Assembly (NCBI RefSeq): GCF_002240355.1
Contig: NZ_CP016353.1
Span: forward strand, 3,274,501-3,338,500
DNA: 64,000 bases
Direction: 5' to 3'
DNA from: Prauserella marina
GTDB taxonomy: Bacteria > Actinomycetota > Actinomycetes > Mycobacteriales > Pseudonocardiaceae
The position numbers were made by a program, and so were the translations under genes. The notes under the pieces were generated by a model. It made no database searches. It was not told the DNA's origin and saw only the letters and a program-made list of their open reading frames with translations. Positions 7,163 through 14,904 of the stretch are shown here, piece after piece (positions within the stretch are counted from its first letter, which is position 1; the number at the start of each line of letters is the position of its first letter).

Positions 7163-8145
7163 AAGTCGGGCAGCTTCTCCGTGATCATGCGCACCGCCGC
7201 CTCGACACCCGCGCAGGACTTCGCCGGGTCGTAGTCACCGCCGGAGATGACCACCGACGAGGTGCTGGTGACGGAAAGCGTCGCCAGGCAGTCGGTGTCC
7301 GACTCGGCGTAAGGCGTGTAGACGTTCCAGGTGTGCCCGCGCGCGGTAATGGTGCGCTGGCCGGGTTCCTCCGCGTAGGGCCACCTTTCGGCCGCCTGCT
7401 CGGGTTCGACGTAGACCACCATCGCCTTCACGCCGTCATCGCCGTCGGTGGAACGCCACTCGCACCCGGTCCGCTCGCTGGTCACCTTTCCGTTCGCCGA
7501 CAGGGACAGCTCGCCGGTCTGCTCCGGAGTCAGCAACGAGCACGCGTCGACCCCGTCGAGCGGCGTCGGCGGCGGGGGAGTCGAAGGCGGAATGGTCGCC
7601 CGCTCCCCACCCGGCAGGTGCCCCGACACGTAGCGGGCCGCTTCCTTCGGCAGGTCACAGGAGGCCGAGGGGTTCTCGTAGTCGGTGTTCATCATCGCGA
7701 CGAACTTGTCATGGCCGAACTCGGTCCCGATGATGCAATCGCTGAGATCCTCGGCGATTGCATCATCGGGATAGCGGTGCCAGGTCAGCCCGCCGACCTC
7801 GAAGGAGTCGATCGGCTCCCGCCAGTTCATGTACTGGTCGAGGGAGAACTCCGTCCCGAGTGACACCGACAGCAGGCCGGTGGCCAGCTCGTCGGTCAAC
7901 GCCCAGTAACAGGTCGGCGGCAGCAGATTCCCGGGCTCGCCGGGAGTGAAGTCACCTTCGGCGACGAGACCAGCGGCCGTGGCCTCCTCGGCGGTGAGCA
8001 GATCGCACGGCTCCCCTGTGAGCGGGTTTGGCGCGCCCGGCGGTGAACCCGGTCGCGCGGAGCCCGAGGTGATACTGGTGCAACCAGCCATCATCACGAT
8101 CAGTAACAACATGAGACCGGCTCGCGACCATCCACGTCTGTGCAC
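7159..8145 (-). CDS. DUF3558-type lipoprotein
   Basis: 328-residue exported lipoprotein. An N-terminal RRGWSR stretch, a hydrophobic run and the lipobox MMAGC (Cys ~22) mark a lipid-anchored envelope protein. Two DUF3558-like modules follow, each with the CDLLTAEE or CSLLTPEQ opening and internal CYW or CEW pairs: roughly residues 45-175 and 200-328, separated by a Pro/Thr linker (PPSTPPPPTPLDG). Single-module members are about 180 residues, so this looks like a tandem duplication. Function is unknown for the family; it is common in actinomycete envelopes. A 14-bp perfect inverted repeat lies inside the first module. GTG 8145 lacks a strong RBS. Confidence 0.83.
   Translation of the reverse strand: MHRRGWSRAGLMLLLIVMMAGCTSITSGSARPGSPPGAPNPLTGEPCDLLTAEEATAAGLVAEGDFTPGEPGNLLPPTCYWALTDELATGLLSVSLGTEFSLDQYMNWREPIDSFEVGGLTWHRYPDDAIAEDLSDCIIGTEFGHDKFVAMMNTDYENPSASCDLPKEAARYVSGHLPGGERATIPPSTPPPPTPLDGVDACSLLTPEQTGELSLSANGKVTSERTGCEWRSTDGDDGVKAMVVYVEPEQAAERWPYAEEPGQRTITARGHTWNVYTPYAESDTDCLATLSVTSTSSVVISGGDYDPAKSCAGVEAAVRMITEKLPDF
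7729..7767. repeat. Perfect 14-bp inverted repeat inside a coding region
   Basis: GATGATGCAATCGC (7729-7742) and GCGATTGCATCATC (7754-7767) are exact reverse complements separated by 11 bp, within the DUF3558 lipoprotein gene. Confidence 0.9.
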
Positions 8146-8254
8146 TGTGCTCGTCCGCTTCCGCCCGTTCTGTCCTGACCTGCCTCGATGTCGCGTCGCG
8201 GCATCCGGTCAAGACCATCACACGGCTGAGTCAGCCGCGGCAGCGGGGGCGGTG

Positions 8255-8926
8255 TCAGCGGCGCTGCTCAGTACTGTCGGTGAGCAAGCCGTGCTGGAGC
8301 GCGCGCAACACGGCACGCGTGCGATCCCGTACCCCGAGCTTCGTCAGCAAGCTCGACACGTGATTCTTGACCGTGCCCTCGGCGAGGTGCAGCGCGGTGG
8401 CGATCTCCCGGTTGGCGAACCCGCCCGCCAGCAGCCGCAAGATCTCCTGTTCCCTGTCGGTCAGCGGCAACGGAGGCGGCAGGTCGTCGAAGTCGTCCGG
8501 TGTCGGAAGCTGGTCGGTGGCTTTCAACAGCCGGTCGGTCAGCGCGGGCTGCACCAGGCTCCCCCCGGCGGCCAGAACCCGGATCGCGTCGATCAACTGC
8601 TCAAGCGTGACGTCCTTGAGCAGGTAGCCCTTCGCTCCGGCGCGCAACGCCCGCAACACGAGTTCGTCGTCGTCGAACGTGGTCAGCACGAGTGTCGGGG
8701 TCGCGATGCCGGCCGCCCGCATCGCGTTGAGCGTGTCGATGCCGTCCTTGCCCGGCATGCGCAGATCCAACAGCAGCACGTCCGGGGTGTCCGAGGCCAG
8801 CATCGCCAGCGCCTCGTCCCCGTCGGCGGCCTCACCGATGACACTCACCTCTGGCGAGAGTTCGAGCAGGCTCCGGACCCCGTGCCGCACCAAGGTCTGG
8901 TCGTCGACGATTCCCACCCTGATCAT
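8255..8926 (-). CDS. NarL/LuxR-type response regulator
   Basis: 223-residue two-domain response regulator. The receiver domain has the acidic pair DD (8-9), phospho-acceptor Asp54 in LLLDLRMP, Thr82 region LVLTTFDDD and Lys104 region GYLLKD. A C-terminal LuxR HTH (LTDREQEILRLLAGG, then IATALHLAEGTVKNHVSSLL) ends the protein. The linker is Pro-rich. It is translationally coupled to the histidine kinase upstream (ATGA overlap). The divergent ABC exporter gene at 10191 is the obvious target, with a compound dyad between them. Confidence 0.93.
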   Translation of the reverse strand: MIRVGIVDDQTLVRHGVRSLLELSPEVSVIGEAADGDEALAMLASDTPDVLLLDLRMPGKDGIDTLNAMRAAGIATPTLVLTTFDDDELVLRALRAGAKGYLLKDVTLEQLIDAIRVLAAGGSLVQPALTDRLLKATDQLPTPDDFDDLPPPLPLTDREQEILRLLAGGFANREIATALHLAEGTVKNHVSSLLTKLGVRDRTRAVLRALQHGLLTDSTEQRR

Positions 8927-10053
8927 GCGGTGGGAACCTTCGCCTCGACCCTGAATCCGGCGTGCGGCCGGAAGTTCACCGCACCACCGAGTTGTTCGAC
9001 GCGTTCCCTGACCCCGGTCAGCCCATTGCCCAGCCGCAGCAATTCCGCTCCCTTACCGTCGTCGTGTGCGCTCAGTGTGATCTCACCGTCCTCGTTCTGT
9101 CCGATATGGATCCACAGGTTCTCCGCCTCCGAGTGCTTGATCGCGTTGGTGACCAGTTCCTGCACGCAGCGAATGAGCGTCGCCGCCCGAGTCTCGTCGG
9201 GCTCCACAGTGTCCTCGACGGTGACCTTCACCCTCGGATGCGGCAGGTCGGCCGTCATCTCGACCAGCGCCTCCCGCAGCCTGGCCGGTTTTGCCCGCAG
9301 CTCGCCCACCGCGACCCGCACGTCACCGAGCAGGTCCTTGGCCAGCCCCCTCGCCCGGGACACATGATCGCTCGCGCGTTGCCCCTCGGTCCGGGAAGCC
9401 ACCTCCAGTTCGAGGACGAGCGCGGTCAACTGGTGACCGAGCAGATCATGCAATTCCCTCGCGATGCGCAGGCGTTCGGCCGACCGGCTCGATTCGGCGA
9501 GCAGGGCGGTCGCCGTGCGCAGCTCCGTGTTGGCCACGGCCAGCCGCTCGCTGATCTTCTCGGTCCGCAACTGGCTGAACACCGCCCACACCGCGGTGGA
9601 CTGGAGCAGGCCGTAGATGAGGGCGCCCACGACCACCGAACCGGGGCTACCGCCCGCGAACGCCCCGGCGAGGGCGACGATGCCGGTGTTGACGACGAGC
9701 AGCGTCATGGTGGTCCGCCTGCTCGCCACATGCGCCGCGATGGCGGTGCTGAACACGAGCAGGATCGGTGTCCAGCCCGCGGCGGGCGCCAGCAGCACGG
9801 TCCCCGCGCCGCCGATGGTGACCAGCACGAACAGCGCGGGCACTCCGACGGCCTTCTGCATCTTCTCCGACAACACCAGCAGAAACGAGCCGAGCCACCC
9901 GAGGTAGGCCAGCAGCCACACCCAGAAGGGGCCGGTGGTGACGTCCTCGCCCCGAATCTCGCCGAGCAGCACGGGGGAGCCCACGAGCAGGCACACCAGC
10001 GCCAGGCTGGCCAGCCCGATCAGCTCCATGCGGGATTCGGTCGATTCGGTCAT
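8923..10053 (-). CDS. Sensor histidine kinase (HisKA_3/NarL partner)
   Basis: 376-residue membrane kinase. Residues 8-165 contain about five to six hydrophobic segments, with no sizeable extracytoplasmic sensor, so it probably senses the membrane or an exporter. The dimerisation helix with RIARELHDLLGHQLTAL carries the phosphorylated His. The ATPase domain has the N box (LVTNAIKHS) and a glycine-rich GNGLTGVRERVEQLGG. ATG 10053 is chosen because a TAACCT box ends 7 nt upstream, indicating a leaderless start; the longer frame to 10128 would read through the promoter. It resembles DesK/LiaS-type sensors beside antibiotic-responsive exporters. Confidence 0.9.
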   Translation of the reverse strand: MTESTESRMELIGLASLALVCLLVGSPVLLGEIRGEDVTTGPFWVWLLAYLGWLGSFLLVLSEKMQKAVGVPALFVLVTIGGAGTVLLAPAAGWTPILLVFSTAIAAHVASRRTTMTLLVVNTGIVALAGAFAGGSPGSVVVGALIYGLLQSTAVWAVFSQLRTEKISERLAVANTELRTATALLAESSRSAERLRIARELHDLLGHQLTALVLELEVASRTEGQRASDHVSRARGLAKDLLGDVRVAVGELRAKPARLREALVEMTADLPHPRVKVTVEDTVEPDETRAATLIRCVQELVTNAIKHSEAENLWIHIGQNEDGEITLSAHDDGKGAELLRLGNGLTGVRERVEQLGGAVNFRPHAGFRVEAKVPTA

Positions 10054-10060
10054 ACCCCGC

Positions 10061-10066
10061 AGGTTA
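10061..10066 (-). promoter_or_regulatory. -10 box, leaderless start of histidine kinase
   Basis: TAACCT on the minus strand, 7 nt before ATG 10053, with no RBS between. Confidence 0.55.
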
Positions 10067-10089
10067 CGTGGTCGCTCCTCGGCCCACCC

Positions 10090-10128
10090 GTGCCGGAAGT
10101 CATGGCCCGCATTCATGACCTCAGGCAC
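10090..10128. promoter_or_regulatory. Compound dyad operator between two-component system and ABC exporter
   Basis: GTGCC-N4-GTCATG-N9-CATGAC-N4-GGCAC: two nested perfect inverted repeats with identical spacers on both sides (39 bp). It lies in the divergent promoter region upstream of both the kinase (10053) and the ABC ATPase (10191). It suits a dimeric NarL-type regulator. Confidence 0.7.
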
Positions 10129-10190
10129 GCGATTTCCGCCGCGATGATCAATAGCGTTCCTGGCATCGGATACGACAAGTGGAGGTGACC

Positions 10191-11117
10191 ATGACCGTGA
10201 TCGCGGTCGACGCGCTATGCAAGAGCTACCGCGACACCGAGGTGCTGAGGGACATCAGTTTCGAGGTCGAGCGGGGCGAGATCTTCGGCATCCTCGGCCC
10301 CAACGGGGCGGGAAAAACCACGACCGTCGAGTGCCTTTCCGGGCTGCGCGTGCCCGACAGCGGGTCGGTCGACGTCCTCGGGCTCGATCCCCGCAAGGAC
10401 CGGGCGCGGCTGCGGCAGGTACTCGGAGTGCAGTTGCAGAACGGGATGCTCCCCGACGGGCTACAGGTCGTCGAGGCCGTCGAGCTGTACCGGTCGTTCT
10501 ATCGCACCGGAGCCGACCCCGGTGAGCTGATCTCCGGTCTCGGACTCACCGAGAAACGCAAGACCAGAATCTCCGATCTCTCCGGAGGGCAGTTCCAGCG
10601 CCTCGCCATCGCGCTCGCGCTGGTCGGAAGGCCACGGATCGCGATCCTCGACGAGCTGACGACCGGGCTCGATCCGCAAGCCCGAAGGGACACCTGGCGG
10701 TTCATCGAGAACATGCGCGACTCGGGCGTCACCGTGATCCTCGTGACGCACTTCCTCGAGGAAGCACAACGACTGTGCGACCGGGTCGCCGTCATTGACA
10801 AGGGCAGGATCGCCGCGCTCGACTCGCCACTCGACCTCATCAAGAAGGCAGGCGGGGAGCCACGGGTGACCTTCCGCACCGAACGGCCTTTCGACACAAC
10901 GGCTTTGCGCTCGGCCGACGGCGTGACCTCGGTCAAGACGCACGGCACCCAGAACCCGGAAACGGTCGTCACCGGAAGCGGCAACCTGCTGCTGACCGTC
11001 ACGACCGTGCTCGCGGCCCAGGGGATCGCCCCGCTGGAGACCCAGGTGCAAGCCGCCTCGCTCGACGACGCCTACTTCGCCCTCATCGGGCACGATGCCA
11101 AGGAGCTTCCCGCATGA
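10191..11117 (+). CDS. ABC exporter ATP-binding protein
   Basis: 308-residue DrrA/CcmA-type ATPase. Walker A GPNGAGKTT (near residue 40), signature LSGGQFQR, Walker B AILDELTTGLD, switch His in LVTHFLEEA, then a C-terminal extension of ~80 residues as in drug-export ATPases. The Walker B reads DEL rather than the common DEP. ATG 10191 has GGAGG at 10181-10185. It overlaps the permease gene by 4 bp (ATGA), forming a two-gene exporter divergent from the NarL two-component system, which fits induction by a membrane-active compound. The cargo (drug, lipid or peptide) is unknown. Confidence 0.93.
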   Translation: MTVIAVDALCKSYRDTEVLRDISFEVERGEIFGILGPNGAGKTTTVECLSGLRVPDSGSVDVLGLDPRKDRARLRQVLGVQLQNGMLPDGLQVVEAVELYRSFYRTGADPGELISGLGLTEKRKTRISDLSGGQFQRLAIALALVGRPRIAILDELTTGLDPQARRDTWRFIENMRDSGVTVILVTHFLEEAQRLCDRVAVIDKGRIAALDSPLDLIKKAGGEPRVTFRTERPFDTTALRSADGVTSVKTHGTQNPETVVTGSGNLLLTVTTVLAAQGIAPLETQVQAASLDDAYFALIGHDAKELPA

Positions 11118-11902
11118 CCACCACCATGGACAAGGCAGCCATGGCCAAGACCGGTGTCCCGCTGGCCGGATTCGGCAAACTCGTTGCCAGCGAGGGAAAA
11201 CTCGTCCTCAGGGACACCGCCGGAGTGGTCATTCCGATCGGGTTGCCGATGCTCATCATGCTGATGAACGGGATGGGTTCCGACGGCGAGCGCATACCCG
11301 AGTTCGGCGGGCTCCCGGTACTGGACGCCATCGTCGTCCCGATGACCATCGTCATGGTGGTGGCGCTCGTCGGCGTCGTCAACCTGCCGTCCTTTTTGGC
11401 CACCTACCGCAAAACCGGTGTGCTGAAACGGCTTTCGGTGACCCCGATGCCGCCCATGCTGGTGGTCGTCGCGCAAACGGTGGTCAGTTTCGTCCAGTCG
11501 CTCATCGGGGTGGGCCTCGCGATGCTGCTGGCCGTGCTGGCCTTCGACGTCTCCGCCCCGCGATCACCGCTGCTCGCGGTCGGGGTGTTCCTGTTGCTCG
11601 CCGCGACCATGTACGCCGTCGGCATGCTCGTGGCCGCGGTGTCGCCGACGCCGAACTCGTCCGTCGCGATCGGCCTCGTAGGGTTCTTCGCGATGATGGC
11701 CAGCGGCGGAGGTTTCGGTGGCAAGGAATCGCTTCCGGAATGGCTGGCCACCATCGGCGAGTACCTGCCCTACGGCGCCGGTATCGACGGGCTCAGCGCG
11801 GCGTGGATGGGCGTGGCACCTGATGCGCTCCCGTTGCTCGTCAGCGGTGGCATCGCGGTTCTCGCCGCGGGCGCCGCGATCATGGTCTTCCGCAAGAACT
11901 GA
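11114..11902 (+). CDS. ABC-2 type exporter permease
   Basis: 262-residue membrane subunit of the exporter encoded just upstream, overlapping it by 4 bp. About six hydrophobic segments: ~38-52, 68-88, 110-140, 153-175, 181-195 and 232-255. The conserved ABC-2 region FLATYRKTGVLKRLSVTPMP precedes the third helix and would contact the ATPase. The C-terminal end WLATIGEYLPYGAGIDGL is typical of DrrB-like permeases. One permease per ATPase implies a homodimeric transporter. The end of the gene forms a dyad with the stop of the convergent second exporter. Confidence 0.9.
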   Translation: MTTTMDKAAMAKTGVPLAGFGKLVASEGKLVLRDTAGVVIPIGLPMLIMLMNGMGSDGERIPEFGGLPVLDAIVVPMTIVMVVALVGVVNLPSFLATYRKTGVLKRLSVTPMPPMLVVVAQTVVSFVQSLIGVGLAMLLAVLAFDVSAPRSPLLAVGVFLLLAATMYAVGMLVAAVSPTPNSSVAIGLVGFFAMMASGGGFGGKESLPEWLATIGEYLPYGAGIDGLSAAWMGVAPDALPLLVSGGIAVLAAGAAIMVFRKN

Positions 11903-11930
11903 CCGTGATCGCGGCTCGCGGGGCGGTCAG
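11899..11930. terminator. Terminator-like dyad over convergent stop codons
   Basis: CTGACC (11899-11904) pairs with GGTCAG (11925-11930). The arms contain the stop codons of the two convergent ABC permease genes; the loop is GC-rich and can fold further. Confidence 0.4.
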
Positions 11931-12685
11931 ACCCCCGCCCTGCGAATGGCGCGGGTGCCGACGGCGAGACCGGCCGCCGCGACGAGGATCGCGGCGGCCA
12001 GTCCGCCTGCCACCGCCGAGGACATCAGTTCACCGCCGAACAACGCGCGCTGCGCTTCCACCACGTAGGTCAGCGGGTTGACCTGCGAGGCGATCCGCAG
12101 CCATGCCGGGCCGCCCTCGACGGGCAGCATCATCCCGGCGAGCAGCAACACGGGGAACAGCACCGTCTGCTGCACCGTCCAGAACAACCATTCCTTGTTC
12201 TTCGAAGCCAGCGCCAGCGTGTAGGACAGCGCGCCGATGCCCACCGAGAACACCCCGAGTATCACCAAGCCCAGCAGCGCGCCCGCCACGTTGAGCCGGA
12301 ACCCGAACGGCACCGCGACAAGCACGATGATCAGGGCTTGCGCGAACATGGGCACGATTTCCTTGAGCGCTCTGCCCACGATGAGCGCGGGCCTGCTCAA
12401 CGGCGAGACGAGCATCCGCTCGTGCGATCCGGTCTGGATCTCGAACAGCAGGTTCGCGCCGGTCGCCGAGGCGCCGAACAGGCACGACATCACCACGATG
12501 CTCGGTACGAACCATTGCAGAGCCGACCCGCCCACCACCGAGCCGGGGAGCAGGGGAGCGAACAGCGCGAGGAAGATCAACGGCTGCACCATGGAGAAGA
12601 TCACCGAGAACGGGTCCCGAAGGACAGGGCGCAGTTCGCGGCTGAACACCGCGCCGGTGTCGGAGACGAACGTCGACCCGCTCAT
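11927..12685 (-). CDS. ABC-2 type exporter permease (second system)
   Basis: 252-residue DrrB-like permease. Hydrophobic segments fall at ~27-48, 60-80, 110-135, 138-160, 170-190 and 225-245. LLFEIQTGSHERMLVSPLSR is the conserved cytoplasmic ABC-2 loop, and NPLTYVVEAQRALF is the usual C-terminal motif. Downstream of, and overlapping (ATGA), the ATPase gene. It is convergent with the first exporter and not a close copy of it. Likely exports a drug or lipid. Confidence 0.9.
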   Translation of the reverse strand: MSGSTFVSDTGAVFSRELRPVLRDPFSVIFSMVQPLIFLALFAPLLPGSVVGGSALQWFVPSIVVMSCLFGASATGANLLFEIQTGSHERMLVSPLSRPALIVGRALKEIVPMFAQALIIVLVAVPFGFRLNVAGALLGLVILGVFSVGIGALSYTLALASKNKEWLFWTVQQTVLFPVLLLAGMMLPVEGGPAWLRIASQVNPLTYVVEAQRALFGGELMSSAVAGGLAAAILVAAAGLAVGTRAIRRAGV

Positions 12686-13671
12686 GCCGCGACCTCCCCG
12701 GCGCCGGGCTCGCCTTCGCGCAGGCTGCGGCCGGTGAGCGACAGGAACACGTCGTCGAGCGTCGGCCTCGCGACCTCGACCCCGGCCACGGGAACGAGCG
12801 CGTCGTCGAGTGCCCTCAGCAGTTTCGGGGTGAGCTGGGCTCCGTCGGCCAGTTCGACCTCGACGCCGGAGCCGTGGTGCCGCAGCGGTGCCGTTCCGGC
12901 GAACGCGCCGATCGTGACCATGGCCTTCCGCGCGTCGTGATCGTGGTCGAACCACAGCTTCACCCGGTCACCCGCGTGCGCGGACTTGAGCGCGGCAGGG
13001 GTGTCGTCGGCGATGACGGTGCCGTGGTCGATGATCACCACCCGCTCGGCGAGCTGATCGGCCTCTTCGAGGTAGTGGGTGGTGAGCACCATGGTCGTGC
13101 CGCTGGCTTCGCGCAGGTCGCGCACGTGCTCAGCGAGATTCGCGCGGTTCTGCGGATCGAGGCCGGTAGAGGGCTCGTCGAGGAACAGCAGCGGTGGCGT
13201 GTGAATGAGGCCCATCGCGATGTCGAGTCTTCTGCGCTGGCCGCCCGACAGCGAGGACACGACCCTGCCGGCGACGGCGTCGAGGCCGAGGGTGCCGATC
13301 AGCTCCGCCGCCCTCGTCTTCGCTGTCGCCGTGGTCAGGCCGTAGGCCCTGCCCTGGCTGGTCAGTTCGTCGCTCGCGCGCTGACTGTGCGCGGCGCCGT
13401 TTCCCTGTCCTATGTAGCCGATCCTGCCCCGCACGGCCTTCGGTTCCGTACTGACGTCGTGCCCTGCCACGAGCGCGGTGCCCGAGGTGGGACGCAACAG
13501 GGTGGTCAACATGCGCAGAGTGGTCGACTTGCCCGCGCCGTTGGGGCCGAGCAGCGCCACCAGTTCGCCGTGCTCGACGTGAAGGTCGAGCCCGCTCACC
13601 GCCTCCACTTTCTCTTTCTTGACGTTGAAATGCCTGGTCAGTCCGCTGGCGCGGATCATCGTCGAGGTCAT
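12682..13671 (-). CDS. ABC exporter ATP-binding protein, DrrA-like (second system)
   Basis: 329-residue ATPase. Walker A GPNGAGKSTT, Q-loop IGYIGQGNG, signature LSGGQRRRLDIAMGL, Walker B LLFLDEPSTGLD, switch LTTHYLEEADQLAERV, and a long C-terminal domain ending in a VARPTLDDVFLSLTGRSLRE motif that is characteristic of daunorubicin-resistance-type ATPases. ATG 13671 is preferred over the GTG ten codons upstream because the intergenic region then contains a promoter-sized gap to the divergent WYL regulator. It is coupled to the permease downstream. Regulation by that WYL protein is inferred. Confidence 0.92.
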   Translation of the reverse strand: MTSTMIRASGLTRHFNVKKEKVEAVSGLDLHVEHGELVALLGPNGAGKSTTLRMLTTLLRPTSGTALVAGHDVSTEPKAVRGRIGYIGQGNGAAHSQRASDELTSQGRAYGLTTATAKTRAAELIGTLGLDAVAGRVVSSLSGGQRRRLDIAMGLIHTPPLLFLDEPSTGLDPQNRANLAEHVRDLREASGTTMVLTTHYLEEADQLAERVVIIDHGTVIADDTPAALKSAHAGDRVKLWFDHDHDARKAMVTIGAFAGTAPLRHHGSGVEVELADGAQLTPKLLRALDDALVPVAGVEVARPTLDDVFLSLTGRSLREGEPGAGEVAA

Positions 13672-13683
13672 GAGCACTACGCT

Positions 13684-13704
13684 AAAGTCGTCAACGGCCA
13701 CTTT
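13684..13704. promoter_or_regulatory. Weak dyad between ABC exporter and WYL regulator
   Basis: AAAGT-N11-ACTTT in the 62-bp divergent gap. Short arms; only a candidate operator. Confidence 0.3.
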
Positions 13705-13733
13705 CTGACCGCAATAGGAAGCAGTCTGGATTC

Positions 13734-14687
13734 ATGGCGAACACGAGCGCGCGCATGCTGCGATTACTGTCCCTGCTGCAAACCCACCGGTTCTGGCCTG
13801 GCGGCGAACTGGCTGACCGGCTCGACGTCAGCGAGCGCACGTTGCGCCGCGACATCGACCGGCTGCGGGAACTCGGATATCCCGTCGACGCCAACCGCGG
13901 GGTCGCGGGCGGCTACCAGCTGCGCTCGGGGGCCGCCATGCCACCGCTGCTGGTCGACGACGAGGAAGCCGTCGCGATCGCCGTCGGACTGCGGACGGCG
14001 GCAGGCGGAGCCATCGCCGGTATCGAGGAGATCTCGGTACGAGCGCTCACCAAGGTCATCCAGGTCATGCCGCCCCGGCTGCGGCGAAGGGTCGACGCGC
14101 TCCAGACCTACACCGTGCCCGCGGTAGCGGGCGGGGGCCCCACCGTGGAAGCAAGCGTGCTGACTGTGCTCGCCCAGGCATGCAGGGACGACGAACGACT
14201 GCGCTTCGACTACACCGCACGCGAGGGGGAACAGACTACGCGGCTGGTCGAGCCACACCGGCTCGTATCGCTGGGACGCCGCTGGTATCTGGTGGCCTGG
14301 GATGCCGAACGGCACGGCTGGCGCAGCTTCCGTGTCGACCGGCTGGCCGACCCCGTGCTCACCGGCGCCAGGTTCCGTCAGCGGGAACTGCCCGCCGCCG
14401 ACGCGGCCACCTACGTGCAGGAGCGGATCGCGTCCGTGCCCACCCGGTACCGGGTGCGGGTGACGGTGCGAGCGCCCTCGGACGTGGTCAAGCGGGCGGT
14501 GTGGGACTGGGGCACGGTCGAGCGCGATGGCGAGCACTCGTGCACGCTCGTGATGAACGTCGACACGTTCGAATGGCCTGCCTTCGTACTCGCCACGGTC
14601 GGTGCTGACTTCACCGTGATCGAGCCACCCGAGCTGCGGGACTACCTGCGCGCGACGGGCGAGCGGTTTCTCGACTGCGTCAAATGA
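13734..14687 (+). CDS. WYL-domain transcriptional regulator (YafY type)
   Basis: 317-residue regulator. An N-terminal winged HTH (residues ~6-60, LADRLDVSERTLRRDIDRLR) is followed by a WYL domain (~140-220, with RLVSLGRRWYLVAWD and WRSFRVDRL) that senses small molecules or nucleic acid ligands. It also carries the WCX-like C-terminal region (RVRVTVRAPSDVV). It is divergent from the second ABC exporter. Codon 11 is TTA (13764-13766), a very rare codon in such DNA; in Streptomyces TTA codons place a gene under bldA tRNA control. The 3' end overlaps the convergent DUF5703 gene by 8 bp. Confidence 0.9.
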   Translation: MANTSARMLRLLSLLQTHRFWPGGELADRLDVSERTLRRDIDRLRELGYPVDANRGVAGGYQLRSGAAMPPLLVDDEEAVAIAVGLRTAAGGAIAGIEEISVRALTKVIQVMPPRLRRRVDALQTYTVPAVAGGGPTVEASVLTVLAQACRDDERLRFDYTAREGEQTTRLVEPHRLVSLGRRWYLVAWDAERHGWRSFRVDRLADPVLTGARFRQRELPAADAATYVQERIASVPTRYRVRVTVRAPSDVVKRAVWDWGTVERDGEHSCTLVMNVDTFEWPAFVLATVGADFTVIEPPELRDYLRATGERFLDCVK

Positions 14688-14904
14688 TCATGCCGGGAAC
14701 CCCGGCCGCGGCCAGTGTTCGGCGCCTGCGCAGCCATACCTTGCGGGTTCCGTCGGAATAGAGGCGGACGTTCGACAACTCCCATCCCGAGTACTCGGCC
14801 TGGATGGAGAGCTGGACGGTGGCCGAAACGCGGGACACTCCGGGTGGCAACTGCACCCGGCGGTATTCCCAGTCCTCGTCGACCACCGCTTCCACATTCG
14901 TCAT
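14680..14904 (-). CDS. DUF5703 family protein
   Basis: 74-residue conserved actinobacterial protein: EDWEYRRVQLPPGVSRV, then SGWELSNVRLYSDGTRKVWLRRR. No membrane segment; mixed alpha/beta with a basic C-terminal half. Function unknown. It overlaps the lipoprotein gene upstream by 4 bp (ATGA), so it is co-translated with it. In mycobacteria the homologous small gene (Rv2137c) lies next to the uppP-like gene and a lipoprotein gene, matching the order seen here. Confidence 0.8.
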   Translation of the reverse strand: MTNVEAVVDEDWEYRRVQLPPGVSRVSATVQLSIQAEYSGWELSNVRLYSDGTRKVWLRRRRTLAAAGVPGMII

